Assembly: GCA_964405805.1 (NCBI GenBank)
Contig: CAYOPE010000024.1
Location: 1-12,959, forward strand
Source: CAYOPE01 sp964405805
GTDB lineage: Bacteria; Patescibacteriota; Doudnabacteria; UBA920; O2-02-FULL-48-8
Length of the DNA: 12,959 bases
Reading direction: 5' to 3'
A program made the translations under genes and the position numbers. Shown here one piece after another: positions 7,862 to 12,959 of this stretch (position 1 is the first letter of the stretch; each line of letters starts with the position of its first letter). The notes under the pieces are model-generated. The model searched no databases. It saw only the letters and a program-made list of their open reading frames with translations, and was not told the origin of the DNA.

Positions 7862-8774
7862 TTAACTTTCGAACTATATTTCTCGCATGCGCATATACAT
7901 TATACCAAAGTGGAGAGAATACTAGATCAAAAGCTCCCGGATAACTAATCTCAAACCCGCCAAAGCCTTTTTTAAACCGAGTAATGCCTTCCCACCCTTT
8001 TGCCCCGACTCCACCGAAATTATAGTATTTCATGCCGGATTTTTTCGCCAAACGGATCGCTTCCCAGTGAAGCAAATAAGGAGCCATAGCCTCTTTCATC
8101 TTTGGACTTGTACCGCCATGAAGATAATATGCTGTATCGCCAAATTGTGTGAGCAACATTCCGGCTAAAGCTTGCCCATTGTATTCTACAAGTAATAACT
8201 TCAGATATTTCGGATTCAAACTTGCCCACATTTGCCAGTAATAATTCTGCGGATGCAGACGAATCCCTTGCCTGCTCGCTGTCTCCATGATCAGCTGCCA
8301 GAAAATCAGCAAATCTTCTTTGCTTCCTTCTCGCAGAGTGACTCCTTTGCGCTGAGCCAAGTTAATATTGTACCGAGTTTTCGGCTTCATAGCGATTAAT
8401 AATTCCTCTTCAGATTTTTCTAAATCAAGCGCCCACTCTTGTGCTGGCTGGACATCTTTTATGGCCTTGGGCAAATCGATTTTTTGATAAGGCTCGATGC
8501 GAGCAAAAATGATACTGCGGTCGTCCTGAAATTTTTTGAGATCAAACAAAGCTTCCTTGACGTTTCCGAGAGCCCCTCGTGGACAATAAAGATATTTTTT
8601 GCCCATAGGCAAATCGGTTTCGATGGCCAGGCTGATAAAATCATTGCCAGAAAAACGGTAAACCTTTTGGTTGAGTGATTCAGCAAAAGTCCCCCAAGCC
8701 CAGGATTGCAAAATCGAGCCTCCGAGCTCGATGACTTTCTGGTCCCAAGATTCTTGTGAGAGATTTGATTGCAT
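7854..8774 (-). CDS. FemA/FemB-family peptidoglycan bridge aminoacyltransferase
   Basis: The 306-residue product belongs to the FemABX family. Members transfer amino acids from aminoacyl-tRNA to the side-chain amino group of lipid II stem peptides on the inner face of the membrane, building cell-wall cross-bridges. Family marks are SILQSWAWGTFAE near the N-terminus, MKPKTRYNINLAQRKGV in the middle, and the C-terminal GNAT-like block with LAGMLLTQFGDTAYYLHGG, then PYLLHWEAIRLAKKSG and YYNFGGVG followed by FKKGFGG. It is shorter than S. aureus FemA (about 420 residues) and lacks an evident coiled-coil arm. The amino acid and the position it modifies cannot be told from sequence. It starts 5 nt after the ruvA stop without a clear Shine-Dalgarno sequence and is presumably co-transcribed with ruvA. 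Confidence 0.88.
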   Translation of the reverse strand: MQSNLSQESWDQKVIELGGSILQSWAWGTFAESLNQKVYRFSGNDFISLAIETDLPMGKKYLYCPRGALGNVKEALFDLKKFQDDRSIIFARIEPYQKIDLPKAIKDVQPAQEWALDLEKSEEELLIAMKPKTRYNINLAQRKGVTLREGSKEDLLIFWQLIMETASRQGIRLHPQNYYWQMWASLNPKYLKLLLVEYNGQALAGMLLTQFGDTAYYLHGGTSPKMKEAMAPYLLHWEAIRLAKKSGMKYYNFGGVGAKGWEGITRFKKGFGGFEISYPGAFDLVFSPLWYNVYAHARNIVRKLKS

Positions 8775-8779
8775 TCGGT

Positions 8780-9346
8780 TTATTTACTCAAAGCTTTCAG
8801 CGCTATCTTCACTTTTTCCTGCAACTTCTCGACATTGGCTGGCACAGTCTTGAGCGCATCTCTAGCTTCTTGCTGAGAATATCCCAAAGCAACCAAAGCA
8901 TCCATGGCATCACTATGCTCTTTTGCCACTGGCGCTGCCATTTTCTCGTCTTTCAACTTTTCTTTCAGTTCTACAATCACTCGCTCAGCAGTTTTGCGAC
9001 CAATGCCTGAGACTTTCGTAAACACCGACGGGTCTTCTGAAACAATTGCTGACTTGATCATATCAATACTCGCCAGTGACATAATGCCCAAAGCTGATTT
9101 GGGTCCCACTCCAGAAACAGTGAGAAGCATTTCGAAAAACTCCAGTTCTGGCAGAGTTTGGAATCCATAAAGAGTAATCTGATCTTCGCGAACATAAGTA
9201 TGAGTCACCAAAGCCACTTCTTGTCCCAGTTTCAAAGTCAGTAAAATTACTTGTGGCAAAAAAACCTTGTACCCGACACCGGAAGTTTCCAAGATGATAT
9301 AATTTGAGCTTTTGTGACTAACTTTACCCTTAATAGATCCGATCAT
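8780..9346 (-). CDS. ruvA: Holliday junction branch migration protein RuvA
   Basis: RuvA binds four-way Holliday junctions and loads the RuvB helicase for branch migration in recombinational repair. The 188-residue product has the N-terminal OB-fold domain (MIGSIKGKV to ITLYGF, residues 1-62) and two helix-hairpin-helix motifs, LLTVSGVGPKSAL (residues 74-86) and FTKVSGIGRKTAERV (109-123). A flexible linker rich in charged residues follows, then the C-terminal RuvB-contacting domain DALVALGYSQQEARDAL. The length is normal for the family (about 190-205). Neither ruvB nor ruvC is adjacent. The start codon coincides with the predicted transcription start of the promoter at 9353-9381, implying a leaderless mRNA. 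No usable Shine-Dalgarno sequence precedes it. It heads the minus-strand gene block. Confidence 0.96.
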   Translation of the reverse strand: MIGSIKGKVSHKSSNYIILETSGVGYKVFLPQVILLTLKLGQEVALVTHTYVREDQITLYGFQTLPELEFFEMLLTVSGVGPKSALGIMSLASIDMIKSAIVSEDPSVFTKVSGIGRKTAERVIVELKEKLKDEKMAAPVAKEHSDAMDALVALGYSQQEARDALKTVPANVEKLQEKVKIALKALSK

Positions 9347-9352
9347 GATTAT

Positions 9353-9381
9353 ATTATTCCTGATTTAACATACTATTGCAA
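9353..9381 (-). promoter_or_regulatory. Candidate ruvA operon promoter (leaderless)
   Basis: On the minus strand TTGCAA (9381-9376), a 17-nt spacer and AATAAT (9358-9353) form a sigma70-type promoter. Counting seven bases past the -10 box puts +1 at 9346, exactly the A of the ruvA ATG. A TATAAT at 9353-9348 is too close to the ATG to serve. The -35 hexamer is palindromic and shared with the divergent promoter. Confidence 0.55.
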
Positions 9382-9404
9382 TCACTGAGTAATTTGCCTA
9401 TGAT
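9376..9404 (+). promoter_or_regulatory. Candidate promoter of the 140-residue protein gene
   Basis: TTGCAA (9376-9381), a 17-nt spacer and TATGAT (9399-9404, 5 of 6 bases of TATAAT) predict transcription from about 9411. This gives an 18-nt leader containing the ribosome site. The -35 hexamer is the same six bases used on the other strand by the ruvA promoter. Confidence 0.6.
9391..9403 (+). repeat. Left copy of short direct repeat flanking the two-gene cassette
   Basis: AATTTGCCTATGA here matches AATTTGCTATGA at 10735-10746 with a single-base gap. The pair brackets the two GC-rich genes. It may be a target-site duplication or recombination scar, or chance in AT-rich DNA. Confidence 0.35.
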
Positions 9405-9414
9405 TTGCATTGAG

Positions 9415-9421
9415 AAGGAGG
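9415..9421 (+). promoter_or_regulatory. Strong ribosome binding site
   Basis: AAGGAGG lies 7 nt before the ATG at 9429. It is a perfect Shine-Dalgarno core and fixes the start. It contrasts with ruvA, the femAB-family gene, the LOG gene, rpoC and uvrB, which lack one. Confidence 0.85.
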
Positions 9422-9428
9422 ACCGCAC

Positions 9429-9851
9429 ATGAGGAAAGTCATCTTAGCGTTTACCGCGCTCGGCCTCGTGGTTGTCATCACCAGCTGGCCTCGATTGCAG
9501 CCCGGCTCTGACCCTGGTTCCGAGCACAGTCTGTCGCCGGCAGAACGCGAGTTCGTCCAGACCTTCGGCGTGCTGCCCCACAGCACTGGCAGCGACGATA
9601 CCGTGCTTCAGCAGATCTACGACGCCTGGATTCAAACCGAGAAGGACATCCACCAAGCACAGCCTGATCCGACCCCGTATGCCATTCATCTCCGGGTCAA
9701 AAAATTCAACCGGATGTACGCGCTGGCAGAGCAGTTCGGCATCGACCCGAGACAATGCCTGAAGTTCGATCCGGTCCTGCGGGCAGCCGAAGCAGCCATC
9801 AAGCGCGCCGACGCGGCCATCATTGCCCTCGACAACAATCCTCAGCGGTGA
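9429..9851 (+). CDS. Hypothetical exported or membrane-anchored 140-residue protein, GC-rich
   Basis: I do not recognise this family. Residues 4-19 (VILAFTALGLVVVITS after MRK) form a signal peptide or single membrane anchor with no lipobox cysteine. A proline/glycine/serine linker follows to about residue 35. The rest is a soluble, mostly helical domain with AEREFVQTFGVLP, LQQIYDAWIQTEKDIHQA, YALAEQFGIDP and an alanine-rich C-terminal helix (AAEAAIKRADAAIIAL). The only cysteine is in RQCLKFD. GC content is about 60%, with strong preference for G or C at third codon positions, well above the neighbours. Other long frames overlap it, but only this one combines a promoter, a perfect ribosome site, an export signal and a terminator directly after the stop. 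It converges on the 229-residue protein gene. It was probably acquired from a GC-rich donor; function unknown. Confidence 0.75.
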   Translation: MRKVILAFTALGLVVVITSWPRLQPGSDPGSEHSLSPAEREFVQTFGVLPHSTGSDDTVLQQIYDAWIQTEKDIHQAQPDPTPYAIHLRVKKFNRMYALAEQFGIDPRQCLKFDPVLRAAEAAIKRADAAIIALDNNPQR

Positions 9852-9869
9852 CTCTCGTCCCTTCGAGAG
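9852..9869 (+). other. Small hairpin directly after the 140-residue gene stop
   Basis: CTCTCG (9852-9857) pairs with CGAGAG (9864-9869) around a six-base loop, starting on the base after the TGA stop. No T-run follows. It may protect the mRNA 3' end or be incidental. Confidence 0.3.
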
Positions 9870-9876
9870 ATGATCC

Positions 9877-9913
9877 AGCGCTGGTCCACCCCGGGCCAGC
9901 GCTTCTTCTTTTT
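9877..9913 (+). terminator. Intrinsic terminator of the 140-residue protein gene
   Basis: AGCGCTGG (9877-9884) pairs with CCAGCGCT (9896-9903). Three more inner pairs, one of them G-U, leave a 5-base loop. A T-rich tract, TTCTTCTTTTT, runs through 9913. This is a classical Rho-independent terminator 25 nt past the stop codon. Confidence 0.85.
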
Positions 9914-9963
9914 ATAAAAATCAGAGCTCGAATCAGCCGCTTACGCGCGACCAACTCGAGCTC
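9914..9963 (-). terminator. Intrinsic terminator of the 229-residue protein gene
   Basis: On the minus strand GAGCTCGA (9963-9956) pairs with TCGAGCTC (9931-9924). An inner GTCGC/GCGGC stem can form as well. TGATTTTTAT follows. It sits 14 nt past the TAG stop. Its T-run overlaps the palindromic TTTTTATAAAAA (9909-9920) whose other half is the T-run of the opposing terminator. Confidence 0.75.
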
Positions 9964-9977
9964 GAGCAAAATATCCC

Positions 9978-10667
9978 CTACTTTCGTTTGAATGTCAGCG
10001 ACATGCCTGCCAGATCCACGCTGCAGGTGTCGCCAACGAGTGATGCACAGTCCATGACCCAGGCCTTGGCCATGTTCACGTGCAGGTCAGCCCGCCGAAA
10101 CTCTGCAACTCTGAAGCTGAATCCCCAGTCGATAGCGTAGTTCCATCGCCGACTAGCAGCTCCATCCGGTTGGTTGATGACCATGAACCCTGGGGCGGCA
10201 TAAAGCTGGAAGCGTTCAGTGACCGGAAAGGTCACATGTGTGCCTGCGACTCCGAAAAGAGTCGTCCCGACTTCGGTCATGGGCCACAGTCCATCCAGGT
10301 GGATGTGCTCCCAGAACTTACTTCTCACATCTTTTTCTCTTTCCTGCCTTTCTTTTCTGGCTTGACGACTAATTCTGGCAGAAACTACGTCGAGTTTCCA
10401 TTCTGAAAGCAATTCGCACGCCTCGACAAAGGATGCGTCAGATGTCTCGAGCAGATCTTGGCAATCTTTTTCCAGCCACGATGGCGGATCAGGTTTGGGT
10501 TTGCGTTTTACCAAATGCAAAAGATTGTTCACCTTAACATAGTTCTCCCACTGCTGATAATCCTTAAACGCTTTCACCCACTTCTTCAGCTCTTTTTGGC
10601 GAGAGTCTAGGGCAAACACAGAAGTTGCGCAAGACAGGGCTATCAGTAAAGCACAAGCTTTTCTCAT
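9978..10667 (-). CDS. Hypothetical secreted protein with beta-barrel-like C-terminal domain
   Basis: I do not recognise a named family. The 229-residue product starts with a clean signal peptide (MRKACALLIALS, cleavage likely after VFA at residue 19). The mature N-terminal half (20-115) is charged and helical, with a cysteine pair C69/C84 and a basic stretch ARKERQEREKD near 103-113. The C-terminal half (about 117-229) alternates polar and hydrophobic residues in repeated strands: TLFGVAGTHVTF, FQLYAAPGFMVI, YAIDWGFSFRVAEF, ADLHVNMAKAWV and VDLAGMSLTFKRK. This resembles an outer-membrane beta barrel or a secreted beta sandwich. C207 and C215 could form a second disulfide. GC is about 57% over the barrel-like half and about 45% over the N-terminal half. 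It has a canonical promoter, a GGGGG-type ribosome site and its own terminator. It is probably foreign; function unknown. Confidence 0.75.
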   Translation of the reverse strand: MRKACALLIALSCATSVFALDSRQKELKKWVKAFKDYQQWENYVKVNNLLHLVKRKPKPDPPSWLEKDCQDLLETSDASFVEACELLSEWKLDVVSARISRQARKERQEREKDVRSKFWEHIHLDGLWPMTEVGTTLFGVAGTHVTFPVTERFQLYAAPGFMVINQPDGAASRRWNYAIDWGFSFRVAEFRRADLHVNMAKAWVMDCASLVGDTCSVDLAGMSLTFKRK

Positions 10668-10672
10668 TTCTA

Positions 10673-10679
10673 CCCCCTT
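10673..10679 (-). promoter_or_regulatory. Ribosome binding site of the 229-residue protein gene
   Basis: On the minus strand AAGGGGG is followed five bases later by the ATG at 10667. It is purine-rich and well spaced, and supports this start and the signal peptide it creates. Confidence 0.7.
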
Positions 10680-10691
10680 CGCATTGGCACT

Positions 10692-10720
10692 ATTCTAGCC
10701 TCTATACAAAACTTTGCCAA
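10692..10720 (-). promoter_or_regulatory. Promoter of the 229-residue protein gene
   Basis: On the minus strand TTGGCA (10720-10715), an exact 17-nt spacer and TAGAAT (10697-10692) each match the consensus in 5 of 6 bases. Predicted start is about 10685, giving an 18-nt leader, the same length as for the 140-residue protein gene. Confidence 0.7.
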
Positions 10721-10732
10721 GTCTGCTACAAT
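10703..10732 (+). promoter_or_regulatory. Candidate uvrB promoter (near-leaderless)
   Basis: TATACA (10703-10708, 4 of 6 bases of TTGACA), an 18-nt spacer and TACAAT (10727-10732, 5 of 6) put +1 near 10739, leaving about 4 nt before the ATG at 10743. No Shine-Dalgarno sequence and no LexA-type box were seen. It overlaps the divergent promoter on the other strand. Confidence 0.4.
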
Positions 10733-10734
10733 AA

Positions 10735-10746
10735 AATTTGCTATGA
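10735..10746 (+). repeat. Right copy of short direct repeat flanking the two-gene cassette
   Basis: AATTTGCTATGA includes the uvrB start codon and matches 9391-9403 apart from one missing C. See the left copy for interpretation. Confidence 0.35.
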
Positions 10747-12743
10747 AATTCAAACTTCAATCTGATTTCAAACCATCTGGCGATCAGCCGCAAGCAATCG
10801 ACAAGCTTATCAAGGGCTTAGACAAAAAATATCGCTATCAGACTCTGCTGGGGGTCACAGGAAGCGGTAAAACTTTTAGCATGGCAAACATTGTCGAGAA
10901 AGTTCAGCGCCCGACACTGGTGATATCACACAACAAAACTTTGGCAGCCCAGCTCGCAAGCGAATTCCAAGATTTTTTCCCAGACAATGCCGTGCATTAC
11001 TTTGTCTCCTACTATGACTATTATCAACCTGAAGCTTACATCCCTCGGTCAGATACATATATCGAAAAAGAAACTCAGATCAATGAAGAAATCGACAAAC
11101 TACGAAATGCCGCTACCCAAAGTCTACTTTCTCGCAAAGACGTTTTAATCGTGGCGTCAGTGTCCTGTATCTACGGACTAGGAAATCCGGGTGACTATCT
11201 GGATCTTTCGATTCCCATCCGGGTCGGGGAAGTGCTGAAGCGCGATAAATTTCTCCGTCGTCTCACAGACCTGCAATTTTTACGCAATGATATCAACCTC
11301 ACTCGTGGCACTTACCGCGTCCGTGGTGATGTCGTCGAAATGATCCCAGCTTCTGCAGATAAAATCGTGCGGCTGAACTTTTATGGCGATGAAATCGAGA
11401 AAATTTCCGAGCATGACCCGCTCACAGGCCAGGATTTCGGCAACCTCAAAGACCTGACCATCTTCCCTGCCAAGCATTTCGTGACACCAAAGGAAAAACT
11501 TTTCGCCGCAGTCAACAATATTCGCGCTGAGCTGGCTGACCAAGTCAAATTTTTCAAAAAACAAGACAAACTTCTGGAAGCGCAGCGAATCGAACAGCGC
11601 ACCAACTTCGACATCGAGATGATGCTCGAAACCGGTTTTGTAAATGGTATTGAAAACTACTCTCGTCACCTCGACTTCCGCAAGCCTGGCGAACCGCCAT
11701 CCACCCTTCTCGACTATTTTCCAGATGATTTCCTGCTTTTCATCGACGAATCGCATATTACGCTGCCGCAAATCGGCGGCATGTATGAGGGCGATCACTC
11801 GCGCAAGCAAACTTTGGTGGACTATGGTTTCCGATTGCCATCTGCCATGGATAATCGCCCGCTAAAGTTTGAAGAATTTGAAAAAAAGATTAGCCAGACC
11901 GTCTTTGTGTCAGCCACGCCGACCAAAGAACGAGAGCTCAAGGTCTCAAAGCAAGTAGCTGAACAGCTCATTCGCCCAACTGGTCTTCTAGACCCTGAAA
12001 TCGAGATCAGACCTACAAAAAATCAGATTGATGACCTTATGGAAGAGATTCAAACAAGGATTAAAAAGAAGCAGCGAGTTCTTGTAACCACTCTAACCAA
12101 AAACATGGCAGAAGAATTGTCCAACTATCTGACTGAATATGGCATTCGGGTCCATTATCTTCACTCTGATGTCGAGACTCTGCAGAGACTCGAAATTCTC
12201 CGCGATCTGCGACTCGGTGTTTACGACGTGGTAGTAGGCATCAACCTTCTCCGAGAAGGTTTGGATTTGCCTGAGGTATCACTTGTCGCCATTCTCGATG
12301 CCGACAAAGAAGGATTTTTGCGATCTGAAACTTCACTGATCCAGACCATGGGCCGCGCAGCACGCCACGTGGAAGGTCATGTCATTATGTATGCTGATCG
12401 GATCACCGGCTCCATGCAGCGAGCCATGGATGAAGTAGAGAGACGTCGAAAAATTCAAGAAGAGTACAATAAGACACACGGGATCACTCCGAAAGGAATC
12501 GAAAAAGCCATCAAAGAATCCCGCTTGGCTGGTCAAAAACTGGCTTCTGAACCCTCAACCCTGACCCCTGAACTTGACCTTACCAAAATGTCCAAGCAAG
12601 ATATCGCTTACGCTGTGGAGGAACTGCGTGATCAGATGGATCTGGCTTCTCGCAACCTCGACTTTGAGAAAGCGGCAGAGCTTCGCGACCAAATCACTGC
12701 TATCCGCACCAAGACCCGTATGAAGAAACATAAACTGAGCTGA
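10743..12743 (+). CDS. uvrB: Excinuclease ABC subunit UvrB
   Basis: UvrB is the damage-verification helicase-like subunit of nucleotide excision repair. It is loaded on DNA by UvrA and then recruits UvrC. The 666-residue product has the Walker A motif GVTGSGKT at residues 37-44 and NKTLAAQLASEF just after. The damage-probing beta hairpin region FVSYYDYYQPEAYIPRSDTY follows. The Walker B box DESH is at 335-338, and helicase motif VI QTMGRAARHVEG starts at 534. The C-terminal UVR domain that contacts UvrC is at about 621-655 (YAVEELRDQMDLASRNLDFEKAAELRDQI). Length and motif order are those of a complete, functional protein. Codon use is close to the other housekeeping genes here. The ATG at 10743 matches the family N-terminus (FKPSGDQPQAI). 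It is divergent from the secreted-protein gene. Confidence 0.98.
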   Translation: MKFKLQSDFKPSGDQPQAIDKLIKGLDKKYRYQTLLGVTGSGKTFSMANIVEKVQRPTLVISHNKTLAAQLASEFQDFFPDNAVHYFVSYYDYYQPEAYIPRSDTYIEKETQINEEIDKLRNAATQSLLSRKDVLIVASVSCIYGLGNPGDYLDLSIPIRVGEVLKRDKFLRRLTDLQFLRNDINLTRGTYRVRGDVVEMIPASADKIVRLNFYGDEIEKISEHDPLTGQDFGNLKDLTIFPAKHFVTPKEKLFAAVNNIRAELADQVKFFKKQDKLLEAQRIEQRTNFDIEMMLETGFVNGIENYSRHLDFRKPGEPPSTLLDYFPDDFLLFIDESHITLPQIGGMYEGDHSRKQTLVDYGFRLPSAMDNRPLKFEEFEKKISQTVFVSATPTKERELKVSKQVAEQLIRPTGLLDPEIEIRPTKNQIDDLMEEIQTRIKKKQRVLVTTLTKNMAEELSNYLTEYGIRVHYLHSDVETLQRLEILRDLRLGVYDVVVGINLLREGLDLPEVSLVAILDADKEGFLRSETSLIQTMGRAARHVEGHVIMYADRITGSMQRAMDEVERRRKIQEEYNKTHGITPKGIEKAIKESRLAGQKLASEPSTLTPELDLTKMSKQDIAYAVEELRDQMDLASRNLDFEKAAELRDQITAIRTKTRMKKHKLS

Positions 12744-12802
12744 TGTCATCCTGAACGAATGTGAAGGATCTCATGAGATTCTTCGCTACGCTCAGAATGA
12801 CA
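12744..12802. repeat. Palindromic dispersed-type repeat after uvrB
   Basis: This 59-bp imperfect palindrome begins on the base after the uvrB stop, with TGTCATCCTGAACGA at the left and CGCTCAGAATGACA at the right. ATCTCATGAGAT (12768-12779) is the perfect centre. The arms (30 and 29 nt) match except for several substitutions and one indel. I recognise it as the TGTCATCCTGAGCGAAGCGAAGGATCT type of intergenic repeat found in many environmental genomes. It could fold after uvrB and act as a transcript end. Confidence 0.75.
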
Positions 12803-12803
12803 T

Positions 12804-12821
12804 ACTTGATCCGGGATCCAG
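12804..12821. repeat. Second dispersed-repeat fragment
   Basis: ACTTGATCCGGGATCCAG matches, from memory, the right end of another widely dispersed repeat of the type TGTCATCCCGGACTTGATCC. It is joined almost directly to the palindrome before it, making a composite. Confidence 0.5.
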
Positions 12822-12861
12822 TTTCTGCTATCATTCCCAAGCTACTCAGTGTCGCTGATTC

Positions 12862-12896
12862 GCACTATCACCTATAACCTATCAACTATTACCTAC
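12862..12896. repeat. Degenerate heptamer tandem repeat
   Basis: Five consecutive 7-mers share a CTAT-like ending: GCACTAT, CACCTAT, AACCTAT, CAACTAT, TACCTAC. The surrounding DNA from 12822 to 12959 is AT-rich, and I see no gene or RNA in it. Confidence 0.4.
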
Positions 12897-12959
12897 TATT
12901 CCCAATACTAAATTATCCATTAAAGCCCTTCAGACATATATACCCCAAAAGAATTTTCA

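Noticed and set aside
9444..9762. Alternative frames (103 codons minus at 9444-9755; 96 codons plus at 9472-9762) over the GC-rich gene
   Set aside because: GC-rich DNA opens extra frames. Only the 9429 frame has promoter, ribosome site, export signal, GC-rich third positions and a terminator.
9924..9966. Integron attC-like site or transposon end in the palindrome between the convergent genes
   Set aside because: No GTTRRRY/RYYYAAC core pair and no integrase or transposase nearby; the structure is fully explained as an intrinsic terminator.
10668..10742. Possible SOS (LexA) operator before uvrB
   Set aside because: Neither a CTGT-N8-ACAG nor a GAAC-N4-GTTC type box is present in the divergent promoter region.
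11280..11810. 176-codon minus-strand frame inside uvrB
   Set aside because: It is fully antisense to conserved UvrB sequence with no start signal; a shadow.

Overview
The window looks like a chromosomal segment of a Candidate Phyla Radiation (Patescibacteria, Parcubacteria-like) bacterium. I infer this from a set of traits: a compact RpoB (1113 residues), a FemA/FemB-type transferase, a half-length TsaB-like protein and a LOG/SLOG Rossmann protein packed with ruvA, and a general lack of Shine-Dalgarno sequences. No single gene proves the assignment. Most of the DNA has moderate GC content.

Layout. From about 9350 down to position 1 everything lies on the minus strand: ruvA, a femAB-family gene, a LOG-family gene, a short tsaB-like gene, an MFS transporter, rpoB and the first 735 codons of rpoC, which runs off the left edge. 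The ruvA-to-MFS block is tightly packed (a 5-nt gap, an ATGA start/stop overlap, a 35-bp overlap) and reads as an operon headed by a promoter that would start ruvA mRNA at its own start codon. rpoB follows after 77 bp. The 111-bp rpoB-rpoC spacer is almost spanned by a long inverted repeat whose distal arm runs into the rpoC start codon, and it holds a good internal promoter inside the loop.

From 9391 to 10746 there is a compositionally distinct two-gene cassette. It has a plus-strand gene for a 140-residue exported or anchored protein (about 60% GC) and a convergent minus-strand gene for a 229-residue secreted protein with a beta-barrel-like C-terminal half (about 57% GC, against about 45% in its N-terminal half). 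Both have canonical promoters, 18-nt leaders and strong ribosome binding sites, unlike the neighbours. They meet at back-to-back terminators that share one palindromic T/A tract. A near-identical 12/13-nt direct repeat brackets the cassette.

On the right, plus-strand uvrB is complete and is followed immediately by a composite dispersed repeat and low-complexity DNA to the end of the window.

Functionally the window joins transcription (rpoB, rpoC), DNA repair and recombination (ruvA, uvrB), cell-wall cross-bridge synthesis (femAB family) and export, with one apparently acquired insertion between the two repair genes. No tRNA, rRNA, CRISPR array, transposase or phage gene was seen, and no gene-free stretch exceeds 300 bases.
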